Of a DNA stretch of 64,000 bases, positions 16,483 to 25,840 are shown in pieces. Position 1 is the stretch's first letter. Each line of letters begins with the position of its first letter. Under the pieces are notes generated by a model that was not told the origin of the DNA, made no database searches, and was given only the letters and a program-made list of their open reading frames with translations. The translations under genes were made by a program, and so were the position numbers. The stretch comes from Pedobacter sp. (GTDB lineage: Bacteria > Bacteroidota > Bacteroidia > Sphingobacteriales > Sphingobacteriaceae), in NCBI GenBank assembly GCA_031119475.1, contig JAVHXV010000011.1, positions 1 through 64,000 on the forward strand. The letters run 5' to 3'.

Positions 16483-16527
16483 CCTTCGACTATCTGGCTG
16501 CCGGCAGGCAAGGCGCTCAGGATGACA
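16482..16527. repeat. Dispersed intergenic repeat (CCCTTCGAC ... GCTCAGGATGACA)
   Basis: The ends CCCTTCGAC and GCTCAGGATGACA resemble an extragenic repeat that I recall from several Bacteroidota genomes. The middle contains the palindrome CTGCCGGCAG. Only this copy is seen in the window. The identification rests on memory of the motif. Confidence 0.45.
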
Positions 16528-16532
16528 ATATT

Positions 16533-16569
16533 ATAAAAAAAAGCCTCAAAAAATTAATTTTAAGGCTTT
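16533..16569 (-). terminator. Terminator of tRNA-Met
   Basis: On the minus strand AAAGCCT pairs with AGGCTTT and is followed by a run of eight T. It begins 10 bases after the tRNA 3' end. Confidence 0.8.
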
Positions 16570-16578
16570 CTATTCCAG

Positions 16579-16652
16579 TAGCGGGGAGCAGGATCGAACT
16601 GCCGACCTTAGGGTTATGAATCCTACGCTCTAACCATCTGAGCTACCCCGCC
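16579..16652 (-). tRNA. tRNA-Met (anticodon CAT)
   Basis: A 74-base cloverleaf: acceptor GGCGGGG with CCCCGCT, D arm GCTC-AGATGGTTA-GAGC, anticodon loop TTCATAA, T arm GGCAG-TTCGATC-CTGCT, discriminator A, no encoded CCA. The anticodon CAT is at 16616-16618. The anticodon stem TAGGA/CCCTA has an A-C mismatch next to the loop. The paired acceptor start argues against an initiator tRNA; an Ile tRNA with modified C34 is not excluded. The displaced copy of its 3' half at 15170-15202 suggests that it served as an integration site. Confidence 0.93.
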
Positions 16653-16809
16653 GTATGCTCTTTAATACCGCCGAACTTTCGGCATTGTGAAATAGTTTCC
16701 GATTGTGGAATACTATTTTTTAAAGAGTTGCAAATATAGAATAAATTACTTTTCTTTAGAAATAATAAGTAAAAAAATAGTCCATACTTTCAAAGAACAG
16801 TGTTTAAGG

Positions 16810-17190
16810 ATGTCAGAAAAGAAAAAGTTTACCTTAGAATATGAGTTGAGGTCATCTCCGCGAATTTTGTTCAGTTTTATCAGTGAACCAAATGGACTAT
16901 CTCAGTGGTTTGCGGATGATGTAGTTTTCAGGGACCAGGTCTATACTTTTACTTGGGATGATGAAATACAAAAAGCAAAATTACTGAGCGTCAAAGAAAA
17001 CAAGTTGGTCAAATTCAAGTGGTTGGATGATGACCCGCATTGCTATTTCGAGATGGAAATCGTACAGGACGAACTTACCAATGATGTTGCATTGGCCATT
17101 ACCGACTTTGCTACGGACGAAACCAAGGCAGAAAAGATCCAGATCTGGGATAATTCCATTACCTACCTCTCTAGCGTAATCGGAGGCTAA
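16810..17190 (+). CDS. START-like (SRPBCC) domain protein
   Basis: A 126-residue cytoplasmic protein with the fold pattern of AHSA1/START-like proteins: EYELRSSPRILFSFISEPNGLSQWF at the front (helix-grip start), then beta strands (VYTFTWDDE, KLVKFKWLDD) and a C-terminal helix region. I start it at the ATG at 16810; the upstream in-frame ATG at 16705 adds a basic, repeat-free but unlikely extension. The gap to the following permease gene is 29 bp, so they may be cotranscribed. The ligand is unknown. Confidence 0.85.
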   Translation: MSEKKKFTLEYELRSSPRILFSFISEPNGLSQWFADDVVFRDQVYTFTWDDEIQKAKLLSVKENKLVKFKWLDDDPHCYFEMEIVQDELTNDVALAITDFATDETKAEKIQIWDNSITYLSSVIGG

Positions 17191-17219
17191 TATTATCCGT
17201 TTTTGCCTATATTTGTATA

Positions 17220-18656
17220 TTGAAAAAGATACATCTACTGCTCATCAAGGCATTTATTAGGCCATTTTTCGTCACATTTTTTATTGTGATGTTCATCCTA
17301 TTGATGTTTTTTCTCTTCAAGTATATCGATGACCTGATCGGAAAGGGCTTTGAATGGTATACGATTGCCGAGCTGATGCTATATGCATCCGCCTCAAATG
17401 TGGCCATGGCACTTCCGCTCGCCGTACTGCTTTCCTCCATCATGACTTTCGGGAGCCTCGGTGAAAACTACGAACTTGTGGCCATTAAATCTGCCGGTGT
17501 TTCACTCCAGAAGGCCATGCAACCACTTTTTATCTTTATCATTGGCCTCTCCATCGCTTCCTTTTTCTTTTCGGACTACATGTTGCCCAAGGCCAATCTT
17601 AAATATGGTTCGCTATTGTATGATGTGCGCAACAAGAAACTATCTTTTCTCATCAAACCAGGTGTTTTTAATAACAGCATTACAGGTTATGCCCTTTTGG
17701 TAGAAAAAAAAGGCGAAGGTGCTTCTGATTCGCTGTACAAGATTACCATTTACGACCACAAGAGCGGAAATGGCATCTCGCAGATCATCATGGCCGAAAA
17801 GGGCAGGATGGCCAAAACAGATGACAATCAATACCTGGTGCTAGAACTTATCAATGGTGTTCGGTATCAGGAGTCCAATGCCACGAATAGTCCGGTCTAC
17901 AATCCCCGACAGACCTTTACCCGTATGCGTTTTCGGCAAACAGAAGTTAAATTTGACTTCTCCAGCTTCAGTAAAATGAGCCGTACCAATGAGGAAAGCT
18001 TCAAAAATAATGCGCCTATGCTCAACCTGAGGGAACTGGACGAGCGGCAGGACTCGCTACAACGTTCATTAGATAGCCTAGATAAAAGCACAAAGGCCAA
18101 CACCAATTTGTACTATAGGCAAAATAGCTCCCTAAAAGGCTATACGAAAGTAAAACTTCCGCCAAAAAAAATAAAAGGTTCGGTATTGGCGCTGATCCCA
18201 AAAGACCAGCGCATGGTGGCTATGCAGAGTGCTTATGATCAGGCCGAAACCATCAAGCAGGTCATCAATAACCGTGTAACCGACCACGACCTCCGCGAAA
18301 AGGAAATCATCCGCGCACGGATCGAATACCAGAGGAAATATACCCTTGCAGCTTCCTGTTTATTGCTCTTTTTTATCGGTGCCCCTTTAGGTGCCATCAT
18401 CAGGAAGGGCGGATTGGGATTGCCGGTAGTCATCGCAATTGTATTCTTCCTCATCTACCATATCATTTCAACCGTAGCCGAAAAATCGGCAAAAGAAGGC
18501 GACCTTGATCCGATCATGGGCATGTGGACAGCTATTATTGTACTCACTCCATTGGGTGTTTTCCTTACCTACAAAGCCACTGTAGACTCTGCATTGTTTG
18601 ATATCGATTACTATAAGCAACTGATCGTTGGGCTTTTTAGGAAAAAGAAAGAGTAG
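17220..18656 (+). CDS. LptF/LptG-family lipopolysaccharide export permease
   Basis: A 478-residue inner-membrane permease of the YjgP/YjgQ family, which with LptB pulls LPS from the inner membrane toward the outer membrane. Three N-terminal membrane helices (about 10-35, 55-80, 100-125), a large periplasmic domain (about 130-375, with a Ser/Asp/Leu-rich helical insertion) and three C-terminal helices (about 380-455) fit the family. The start is TTG at 17220; no ATG gives the first helix. Whether it is the LptF or LptG paralogue cannot be told. It is followed by a heptamer array and then ribBA. Confidence 0.88.
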   Translation: MKKIHLLLIKAFIRPFFVTFFIVMFILLMFFLFKYIDDLIGKGFEWYTIAELMLYASASNVAMALPLAVLLSSIMTFGSLGENYELVAIKSAGVSLQKAMQPLFIFIIGLSIASFFFSDYMLPKANLKYGSLLYDVRNKKLSFLIKPGVFNNSITGYALLVEKKGEGASDSLYKITIYDHKSGNGISQIIMAEKGRMAKTDDNQYLVLELINGVRYQESNATNSPVYNPRQTFTRMRFRQTEVKFDFSSFSKMSRTNEESFKNNAPMLNLRELDERQDSLQRSLDSLDKSTKANTNLYYRQNSSLKGYTKVKLPPKKIKGSVLALIPKDQRMVAMQSAYDQAETIKQVINNRVTDHDLREKEIIRARIEYQRKYTLAASCLLLFFIGAPLGAIIRKGGLGLPVVIAIVFFLIYHIISTVAEKSAKEGDLDPIMGMWTAIIVLTPLGVFLTYKATVDSALFDIDYYKQLIVGLFRKKKE

Positions 18657-18692
18657 TTGGGAGTTCGAAGCCGTAAGTCCGAGGTCCTGCTG
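18652..18692. repeat. Short heptamer array after the LptF/G gene
   Basis: GTTGGGA, GTTCGAA, GCCGTAA, GTCCGAG, GTCCTGC in perfect 7-base register, starting at the stop codon. Confidence 0.55.
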
Positions 18693-18740
18693 TATCCTAG
18701 CAATTTACTTCCCCATGATTATATTTCTCTGCAAAGGTTG

Positions 18741-18748
18741 TAACTTTG
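18741..18748 (+). promoter_or_regulatory. Candidate -7 box of ribBA
   Basis: TAACTTTG matches the Bacteroidota -7 consensus TAnnTTTG exactly, 44 bases before the ATG. No clear -33 TTTG is present. No FMN-riboswitch-like structure was recognised in the short leader. Confidence 0.5.
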
Positions 18749-18792
18749 TAATAGATGGAGCTATAAGCCATTCATCGGCAAACTAAATACAA

Positions 18793-20001
18793 ATGGAAAT
18801 TAGGCTAAATACGATAGACGAAGCTTTGGAAGATATCAAAGCGGGCAAGATTATAATTGTGGTGGATGATGAGGATCGCGAGAATGAAGGTGATTTTATC
18901 ACTGCTGCAAGAAACGTTACGCCCGAGGTCATTAATTTTATGTCTAAGTATGGGAGGGGATTAATTTGCGCTCCGCTTATCGAGGATCTCTGCAACAAAC
19001 TGGAACTCGATCTGATGGTACAGAACAACACGGTCCTTCACCAAACTCCATTTACAGTTTCTGTTGATCTGATTGGCCATGGATGTACCACTGGTATTTC
19101 TACCCACGACCGGGCAAAAACAGTTCAGGCCTTGATCAATCCAGACACCAAACCGGAAGACCTCGGCCGACCGGGACATATTTTTCCGTTAAAAGCCAGG
19201 CGTGAAGGCGTTTTACGTAGGGTAGGCCATACAGAAGCTACAATTGATATTGCCCGCTTGGCAGGATTTGAGCCTGCCGGTGTACTGGTAGAAATCATGA
19301 ACGAAGATGGGACCATGGCACGTTTGCCAGACCTTATGCTCATTGCCAAGCAGCACGACCTCAAAATCATCAGCATCAAAGACCTTATTGCTTACCGACT
19401 CGATGCAGAAAGCCTAATTAGGGAAGAGGTAACCGTAAATCTCCCAACACAATGGGGCAATTTCAAAATGACAGCCTATACGCAACTGAGCAATGGTGCT
19501 ACACATTTGGCCATCCGAAAAGGTGATTGGGACGAAAATGAGCCCATCCTGACCAGAATACACAGCTCTTGCGTAACTGGCGATATCTTTGGTTCTTGCC
19601 GTTGCGATTGCGGACCTCAACTGCATAAAGCTTTCCAGATGATTGAAGCTGAAGGAAAAGGGATGATCGTGTACATGAACCAGGAGGGCAGAGGGATTGG
19701 GCTGATCAACAAATTGCGTTCCTACAACCTTCAGGATGCCGGTTTTGATACAGTAGAAGCCAATATCGAATTGGGCTTTAAGGGAGATGAACGGGATTAT
19801 GGTGTAGGTGCCCAGATCCTGCGTGCCCAAGGTGTAAGCAAAATGCGCCTGATGTCCAACAATCCAACAAAAAGGGCAGGACTGATCGGTTATGGACTAG
19901 AAATCGTAGAGAATATCCCAATCGAGATCGAAAGCAACCAGCACAACGAATCTTATCTGAAGACCAAACGGGATAAGATGGGGCACCAGATCATGAAATA
20001 G
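18793..20001 (+). CDS. ribBA: Bifunctional DHBP synthase / GTP cyclohydrolase II
   Basis: A 402-residue fusion enzyme that feeds both branches of riboflavin synthesis. Residues 1 to about 205 are 3,4-dihydroxy-2-butanone-4-phosphate synthase, with the acidic metal site [11 protein letters not shown] (25-35) and [13 protein letters not shown]. Residues about 206-402 are GTP cyclohydrolase II, with zinc ligands Cys260, Cys271 and Cys273 in [15 protein letters not shown], and the arginine region NQEGRGIGL. Full length for the fusion. Cytoplasmic. ribF is encoded about 13 kb away on the other strand. Confidence 0.97.
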   Translation: MEIRLNTIDEALEDIKAGKIIIVVDDEDRENEGDFITAARNVTPEVINFMSKYGRGLICAPLIEDLCNKLELDLMVQNNTVLHQTPFTVSVDLIGHGCTTGISTHDRAKTVQALINPDTKPEDLGRPGHIFPLKARREGVLRRVGHTEATIDIARLAGFEPAGVLVEIMNEDGTMARLPDLMLIAKQHDLKIISIKDLIAYRLDAESLIREEVTVNLPTQWGNFKMTAYTQLSNGATHLAIRKGDWDENEPILTRIHSSCVTGDIFGSCRCDCGPQLHKAFQMIEAEGKGMIVYMNQEGRGIGLINKLRSYNLQDAGFDTVEANIELGFKGDERDYGVGAQILRAQGVSKMRLMSNNPTKRAGLIGYGLEIVENIPIEIESNQHNESYLKTKRDKMGHQIMK

Positions 20002-20012
20002 CTTGGCGGATT

Positions 20013-20042
20013 GTGCTAAGCGCTAAGCGCCTAACGCTTTCT
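20013..20042. repeat. Short heptamer array between ribBA and the TamB-like gene
   Basis: GCTAAGC, GCTAAGC, GCCTAAC, GCTTTC in 7-base register; it overlaps the stop codon of the minus-strand gene at 20031. Similar CGCTWAA words recur at 48168-48272 and 56650-56757. Confidence 0.5.
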
Positions 20043-23000
20043 CTTTTCGTTCTTCTTCGTCTCGTTCAGGATGGCTTCTTTGTCGAGCTTTTCCTTTTGC
20101 GCTTTTTCAGCTTCTTTCCGCTTCTGCTCCCTGCGGTATTGGCCAGTAATTTTCTGGATAAATTCCTTGAAAGAATCAAATTGCTGGGTATAGATCATGC
20201 CCAATGAAGTCACGTTCTGGCTTTGGTCCACTCCCGGATTGGCGAAAACACTCTGCTGAGTTGGGGGTTTATTTGCTAATTTGCCCACCAATGTCCCATC
20301 TTTTTTGATCAGGCCAACAATCTCGACCTCACGGCCTACATCTCCCTTAAACCCAACCGAATAATCTGTTGCCGACTTGGTATTGTCTACAATGCCCGCA
20401 TTGATCATGATGCGGTCGTTGAAGAATTTAAATGAAGCACTAGCTTCGTTCAGCGATTGTACATTGATGTCTACAAAATTGAGGTTCAAGGACGATAAGA
20501 GCGTATTGAATTGGTTGAACAGTAGCTCTGTCGCCGTGCTCGTGCCCACATTGCCCAATTGCGTACCCAGGTTTTCTTTTCCGGTCCCTGAGGCAAAACG
20601 GCGTTGGATCAATAAACTAAAAGCTTGGAACCTGAGGTTGTCATTGTCACTGAAATAAGCTTGCAGCTCGTCTTTAACGGCAGGGTTATTTGGGAAAAAC
20701 AAATCTAGCTTGATATCCGGCTGCAGCAGCGATCCTGTTAGCCCCATTTCAACCTCGGTCTGAACACGTTCCCTGGCGTTTGCACTTGCATCACGATTGG
20801 CTGCGGTATATAAGCTTCCCAAGCTTGCACGGAGCGCGTAAATTGCTTTAAGGTTAATCTGTGCACTATTCGGATTGCCCGTCCATCGAATTGTACCGCC
20901 TTGTCTGATTTCAAATCGCTTGTTGATGACCTCCTGCGCGGTAAAATCGAATATCCCGCTTTCGATAATGTAATCGCCCTTCATCTCAAAATCACCAATG
21001 CTATTGATGTTAAGCTCCAGCTCAGCATTTCCCTTTCCACTCAGCTTGCCCAAAATGGTATAGATGTTGGCAGTCGTGTTCGGATCAACCTTTAGCTTAA
21101 AGTTCATCTTCAGGCCGTTAAAATTGGTCTGTCGTTTAACTACCTGCGCAGTATCCTTGCTCACAAAAGTGATGAAATCCTTATCAGAAACCGTTTCGGC
21201 ACTGTTTAGTGGCAGATTAAACACGGTACCCTTTTCAGTTTTGGCATCAATGTCGATGTACATGTTGTCTGTTGGCCCCCTAAAAGAAAACTTTCCGGTT
21301 GCATAGGCCTTGCCATAATACAATGGATTATCTTTGGAAGTTGTGTTTAGGGCAATGAAATTGGTGGCCACCAGTTCGACCTGGATGTTCGGATTATCGA
21401 TGTTGTTGAGGTCTACCTTGCCGTTCGCAACTGCCTTATTGCCATCGATATCTGTTAGCGTAAGCTCGTTGATGTCGATCACACTGCTGTTTACCACCAC
21501 CTTATCATTTAAGGTATAGGCAGTTTTGAGGTAATTGACCGTGACCTGTCCTTTATCAAAAGTAAGCTCCCCGTCAATCTGGGGTTTGTCGAAAGCACCT
21601 TTTACGGTCAGGTCGGCAGAAATATTTCCTTTAAGATTAGAGACCAATTTATTCACGAAAGGTTCTAATACCGTGAGCTTGCTTTCATCCAACTTTAAGT
21701 TAAGGTCGATGGCCTTAGCTTTAAGGTCTAAGTTGCCTGTGAGTTTAAAGTTCTCTTTGCCATCGGCTAAGATCTGGGTGTAGATGTTGGCCATATTCTT
21801 CACCTTGTCATAGGATGAAGTGTCCGTTAATGTACCAATATAGATTTCGTTGAAGGTCAGGGAATCGATTTTTAGGCTATCGGTAATCCTTGGCGCATTC
21901 AGTACATCATAGAGTTTTGTTCGTCCATTTGCATTTCCCGCCAACTTGATACCTAGTGTTTTTACAAACGGGTTCAAGGTGCTCAATCTAAAATTTTCGA
22001 AGCCTACCAGCAAGAGGTCCTTAGGGTCATTCGATAAGATGCCATCAACTTTTAGCAATTGCTTGTTATTGGAAAGTGCAAAATTGCTGATGGCTGTTTT
22101 GCCATTGTTGAAACTGATTTTTACCTTTTCTTGAATAGCCCAATCTTCACTATTGATCTTTAGGTTGGATGGCAAAATGCTGATCTTGGCGGTTGTGTCT
22201 GATGCAAATTCTACCAATCCGTTCAGGTCCAGCTGGTTGGCGTCGTCTGCATTCGAGAGTTTGACGTTCAGTGCAAGGCTGTCGTTCCTCAAAATATTTG
22301 TAATGTTAACATTCTTGATGTACAAACTATCGTTGAGGTCTACACGGTCTGCCGTGATAATGGCCTGTAGCTGCTTCGAAGTCGTATTTTCATCAATAAT
22401 GATGTTGTTGACAATGATACCTTTGTAGGTCAGTTTTTTCACATAGCCATTAAGCGTAGCCTTGTTGTTTCGCGAATCGAACGAACCCACTAATGTGGCC
22501 TGATCTTCGATTTCCAACCCTGGCACCAACAGATCGGCCACTGGCTCTAAACGCTTGATCTTCAGGTTGAAATCAAAAATTTGCGTATTGTATTTGAATA
22601 CCTGTGTTTTAAAGGAAGGAACATAGGTTTTGGCAATGGTTTTATAGTAGGAAACGATAGTGTTCAGGTCATATTGGCCTTTAATGCTGGCATCTAATAT
22701 GTCTGATTTAATGGTCAAACTCCGATCTATGCCAATCCCGCTTGCATTGAGCTGTACTGAATCTACATGATAAATGCCTTTTTTGTTTTTCAGGGTAACC
22801 TGTTCAATGGCAAGGCTCCCTTGGATGTTGTTGAGGTTGTCGCCCGAAAAATTGGTACTGAAAACAGCATCGATCATCAAGGAATCCTTTAAGAGCTTCA
22901 GTGTTTTCAATTTTGCTTTCTTAATGGTGGCCGTAAAATTAAATACCGGCAATTTTGGATTTAGGTTTACACCGCCATCGAAATCTAGCTGTACATTTTT

Positions 23001-24446
23001 GTCATTGATTTTCAGGTTTCCATCAAAATATTTTTTATCAAAAGTGCCATTTATGGTTACGTTCCGGTAACGGTAGCCGTTAAAATCAATATAGCTAACA
23101 TTCCCTCTCAGTTGTTCGGTCAGTGCAGCTACTTCGATGCCCTTTCCCTTTACATACAGCTCGGAGGTGATCTTGCCCAGGCTTTTTTCATTGATCAGAT
23201 CGCCGATATTGAAGTCGTATGTTTTGACGTTGCCCGTATAAGATGGAACGCCTTTTTTGTCGATTTTCATGTTCACATCAGACTTTAGCCGCCCGAGTTT
23301 GGTCTTGAACTCGCCATAGGCGATAAAATCATTCTGAAAGCCTGTAAACGAGCCATTGAAGTTGATATTGCCGAATTTATTGACAATTGCTGGGATCGAT
23401 TTGATTTTCTTGCCTGCAAGGTCTGTCAGGATTTCATCCAAATCTTTCTTATTGGTGCCCGCCAGCTCAATCTTCATGTCCATAAAAGTCTGATCGAAAT
23501 CAGGTAGTCCTTTCATGGTAAAGTCACCTTTGATGTAAGTAGCCTTACCAGCCTTGAGGGAAAGTTTTTTTGCTTTCAGGTCATTCACATAACCAGAAAT
23601 CTGGCCATCAATGTCAAGGTCGAGTTTCATGCTCTTTAATTCTGGAGCAAAAAAAGCAACATCGCTTGAAGCAATATGGCTATCCTTGAAACTGGCTTTC
23701 ATCCTCACCTTATTGATGTAGTCGTTAAAATCACGATATTTTGTGAACTTCATCTGGTAATAATTGGTCAGCCTGCTCTTATTGGTGACCAGTAAGAGAT
23801 TTTTTAATTCGATCGCATTTGTATCAACAGTAGTTAATGCGGTCAAATTCTTCAGTACAAAACCGCTTTTTTCTTCAAATGCCAGATTTTTGATATTGGA
23901 TTGGATAATGTGGCCATTGGTATTCAGTTTTTCAAAAATCCCGTTCAATTTTTTCAGGCTGATATCGTCAAAATTGACACCATTTACCGCAGAGTCGACC
24001 TGATAATTTTTATACTTGAAATTTACATTGTTCAAGATTACCCGATCAAAAAGAAACTGGAATTTTTTCCTTTTTGGCCTTTTTTTAACAGGAGCAGGCG
24101 TATCGAAATAATCGATGATAAAGTCTAGATTGGAAGCTCCATTTTTCAGGTCTTTTAAAAAAAAGGAGCCATTATTGATCTGAACGGTATTGACATCCAA
24201 AATCCTTTCTTTTAAGGAAAGTTTGTTAAGGTCGACCAAAAACTTCGGGAAATTGGCTAGTGTGTCTTTTTGCTGATCAAGCACGATCAGATTTTCTAGC
24301 ACTACGGACTTGAATGGCTTTACATAAAGACCAGAAATTGAGATGGTGGTTTTGAGCTCTTTAGAAAGATAAGCGGCTGCTTTTTTGGCTACATAGGTCT
24401 GTACTGGTTTAAATTGTAGTGAAAAAACGACAATAGCCAGCAACAA
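20031..24446 (-). CDS. Giant TamB/AsmA-like translocation-and-assembly protein
   Basis: At least 1471 residues. The long regular beta-rich body with recurring LNGxV, LDGxL and 'VDLNNIDNP' strands and the C-terminal DUF490 region (about 1080-1440, TVTVKG-like repeats, GNAELELNI, FDFTAQEVINKRFEI) identify the TamB family, which bridges inner and outer membranes for barrel assembly and lipid transport. The C-terminus ends in a Lys/Glu-rich tail. The TTG start at 24446 leaves only a short hydrophobic segment. Upstream, in-frame codons add KKLLKILLWVVASILLLL, completing a typical N-terminal anchor, so the true start is probably upstream at a rare codon (ATT at 24494 or CTG at 24473). It is divergent from tsaD, with 74 bases or less between them. 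Confidence 0.88.
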   Translation of the reverse strand: MLLAIVVFSLQFKPVQTYVAKKAAAYLSKELKTTISISGLYVKPFKSVVLENLIVLDQQKDTLANFPKFLVDLNKLSLKERILDVNTVQINNGSFFLKDLKNGASNLDFIIDYFDTPAPVKKRPKRKKFQFLFDRVILNNVNFKYKNYQVDSAVNGVNFDDISLKKLNGIFEKLNTNGHIIQSNIKNLAFEEKSGFVLKNLTALTTVDTNAIELKNLLLVTNKSRLTNYYQMKFTKYRDFNDYINKVRMKASFKDSHIASSDVAFFAPELKSMKLDLDIDGQISGYVNDLKAKKLSLKAGKATYIKGDFTMKGLPDFDQTFMDMKIELAGTNKKDLDEILTDLAGKKIKSIPAIVNKFGNINFNGSFTGFQNDFIAYGEFKTKLGRLKSDVNMKIDKKGVPSYTGNVKTYDFNIGDLINEKSLGKITSELYVKGKGIEVAALTEQLRGNVSYIDFNGYRYRNVTINGTFDKKYFDGNLKINDKNVQLDFDGGVNLNPKLPVFNFTATIKKAKLKTLKLLKDSLMIDAVFSTNFSGDNLNNIQGSLAIEQVTLKNKKGIYHVDSVQLNASGIGIDRSLTIKSDILDASIKGQYDLNTIVSYYKTIAKTYVPSFKTQVFKYNTQIFDFNLKIKRLEPVADLLVPGLEIEDQATLVGSFDSRNNKATLNGYVKKLTYKGIIVNNIIIDENTTSKQLQAIITADRVDLNDSLYIKNVNITNILRNDSLALNVKLSNADDANQLDLNGLVEFASDTTAKISILPSNLKINSEDWAIQEKVKISFNNGKTAISNFALSNNKQLLKVDGILSNDPKDLLLVGFENFRLSTLNPFVKTLGIKLAGNANGRTKLYDVLNAPRITDSLKIDSLTFNEIYIGTLTDTSSYDKVKNMANIYTQILADGKENFKLTGNLDLKAKAIDLNLKLDESKLTVLEPFVNKLVSNLKGNISADLTVKGAFDKPQIDGELTFDKGQVTVNYLKTAYTLNDKVVVNSSVIDINELTLTDIDGNKAVANGKVDLNNIDNPNIQVELVATNFIALNTTSKDNPLYYGKAYATGKFSFRGPTDNMYIDIDAKTEKGTVFNLPLNSAETVSDKDFITFVSKDTAQVVKRQTNFNGLKMNFKLKVDPNTTANIYTILGKLSGKGNAELELNINSIGDFEMKGDYIIESGIFDFTAQEVINKRFEIRQGGTIRWTGNPNSAQINLKAIYALRASLGSLYTAANRDASANARERVQTEVEMGLTGSLLQPDIKLDLFFPNNPAVKDELQAYFSDNDNLRFQAFSLLIQRRFASGTGKENLGTQLGNVGTSTATELLFNQFNTLLSSLNLNFVDINVQSLNEASASFKFFNDRIMINAGIVDNTKSATDYSVGFKGDVGREVEIVGLIKKDGTLVGKLANKPPTQQSVFANPGVDQSQNVTSLGMIYTQQFDSFKEFIQKITGQYRREQKRKEAEKAQKEKLDKEAILNETKKNEKRKR

Positions 24447-24520
24447 TAGAATTGAAGCAACAACCCAAAGCAGTATTTTTAATAGTTTTTTAATAGTTTT
24501 GTAGCTTAATTTATCATATT

Positions 24521-25522
24521 GTGCCCATTATACTTGCTATAGAGTCCTCTTGCGATGAAACCTCGGTTGCTGTCTGTAACAACGGCAAAATTACTGCCAA
24601 TGTTATTGCTAACCAAACAATTCATGAAAATTATGGAGGTGTAATTCCAGAATTGGCATCAAGGGTTCATCAGCAAAATATCGTTCCGGCAGTACAGCAA
24701 GCGCTTGCTATCGCCAAAGTTAGCAAAAATGAGCTAAATGCGGTTGCGTTTACCCGTGGTCCAGGACTATTGGGGTCGTTGTTGGTCGGTGTTTCTTTTG
24801 CGAAATCTTTTGCCCTGGCCTTGGACCTGCCCTTAATTGCAGTTAACCATATGCAGGCGCATATATTGGCACATTTTATAGACGAGCCAATGCCAAAGTT
24901 TCCTTTTTTATGCCTCACTGTTTCTGGTGGACATACGCAGATCGTGCTGGTAAAAGATTATTTTGATATGGAAATTGTGGGCGAAACTTTAGATGATGCA
25001 GCTGGCGAAGCCTTCGACAAGACAGCAAAAATCCTGAATCTGCCTTATCCTGGAGGTCCATTGATTGATAAGTATGCCAAAGAAGGCAATCCATTGGCCT
25101 ATAAATTCCCAGAGCCTCAGATCCAGGGACTGGATTACAGCTTCAGTGGATTTAAAACTGCCATCCTATATTTTATCCGCAATCAGGAAAAAGCTGATCC
25201 GGCATTTGTTGAAAAGCACCTGGCAGACATCTGTGCATCGGTGCAATATAGTATTGTGAATATCTTACTGAACAAACTTAAAAAAGCGGCAAAAGAATAC
25301 CAGATTACAGAAATTGCGATCGCAGGTGGCGTTTCTGCAAATTCAGGGCTTAGGAATACACTTTTGGCGATGGAAGAATCGCATGGTTGGAAGGTTTATA
25401 TCCCTGCCTTCCAATATTGTACTGATAATGCGGGGATGATTGCCATTGCCGGGTATCATCAGTTCCTGAAGGGAAATTTTGTCGGACAGAAAGTTTCGCC
25501 AATGGCGAGAATGAATTTTTAA
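24521..25522 (+). CDS. tsaD: tRNA N6-adenosine threonylcarbamoyltransferase
   Basis: A 333-residue cytoplasmic enzyme that transfers threonylcarbamoyl to A37 of ANN-decoding tRNAs. The start is GTG. Visible: the nucleotide-binding start ILAIESSCDETSVAV, metal ligands His110 and His114 in HMQAHILAH, the SGGHTQIVLV loop, GEAFDKTAK and the terminal ligand region GGVSANSGLR / CTDNAGMIA. Length matches the family. An 11-bp gap separates it from a small membrane-protein gene. Confidence 0.97.
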   Translation: MPIILAIESSCDETSVAVCNNGKITANVIANQTIHENYGGVIPELASRVHQQNIVPAVQQALAIAKVSKNELNAVAFTRGPGLLGSLLVGVSFAKSFALALDLPLIAVNHMQAHILAHFIDEPMPKFPFLCLTVSGGHTQIVLVKDYFDMEIVGETLDDAAGEAFDKTAKILNLPYPGGPLIDKYAKEGNPLAYKFPEPQIQGLDYSFSGFKTAILYFIRNQEKADPAFVEKHLADICASVQYSIVNILLNKLKKAAKEYQITEIAIAGGVSANSGLRNTLLAMEESHGWKVYIPAFQYCTDNAGMIAIAGYHQFLKGNFVGQKVSPMARMNF

Positions 25523-25533
25523 AAATATCGATT

Positions 25534-25749
25534 ATGGGAACTACGAGCTATATCTTTTTCGGACTATTATTATTGCCTTTGCTGGCCTTCCTCGTGTGGG
25601 TAATCAGACAGGACAAAAAGAAAAACTACATTGGCCTATTGCTTTTGCTCATCGGCATGGTGATTGCTGCCTATTCCATCATCACATTAGATAAAAACTT
25701 TGCAAAAGATAAGATGCAGGCCGCACCAAAAGCTTCCAGTTTTAGATAG
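25534..25749 (+). CDS. Small two-helix membrane protein
   Basis: A 71-residue protein with membrane helices at about residues 5-24 and 32-50, a basic loop (RQDKKKN) between them, and a short polar tail. No family recognised. It follows tsaD by 11 bp and is probably in the same transcript, which ends at the hairpin at 25790-25820. Confidence 0.7.
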   Translation: MGTTSYIFFGLLLLPLLAFLVWVIRQDKKKNYIGLLLLLIGMVIAAYSIITLDKNFAKDKMQAAPKASSFR

Positions 25750-25789
25750 GTCAAGGTGCCAAGAGTTAAGCGCAGAGAGGAAAGCGTAA
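25748..25789. repeat. Short heptamer array before the tsaD/recA terminator
   Basis: GTGCCAA, GAGTTAA, GCGCAGA, GAGGAAA, GCGTAAA in 7-base register, weakly conserved between units. Confidence 0.4.
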
Positions 25790-25820
25790 AAAGAGCAAAG
25801 ACTTTTGATCTTTGCTCTTT
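25790..25820. terminator. Bidirectional terminator between tsaD operon and recA
   Basis: A perfect 12-bp stem AAAGAGCAAAGA with TCTTTGCTCTTT around CTTTTGA, A-rich on one side and T-rich on the other, between convergent genes. Confidence 0.85.
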
Positions 25821-25840
25821 CATAGCTCGTTATTTATGTT

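Noticed and set aside
15041..16810. Active integrative element or prophage
   Set aside because: No integrase, transposase, replication or phage structural gene was found apart from one tail-like C-terminal module; only a decayed scar can be supported.
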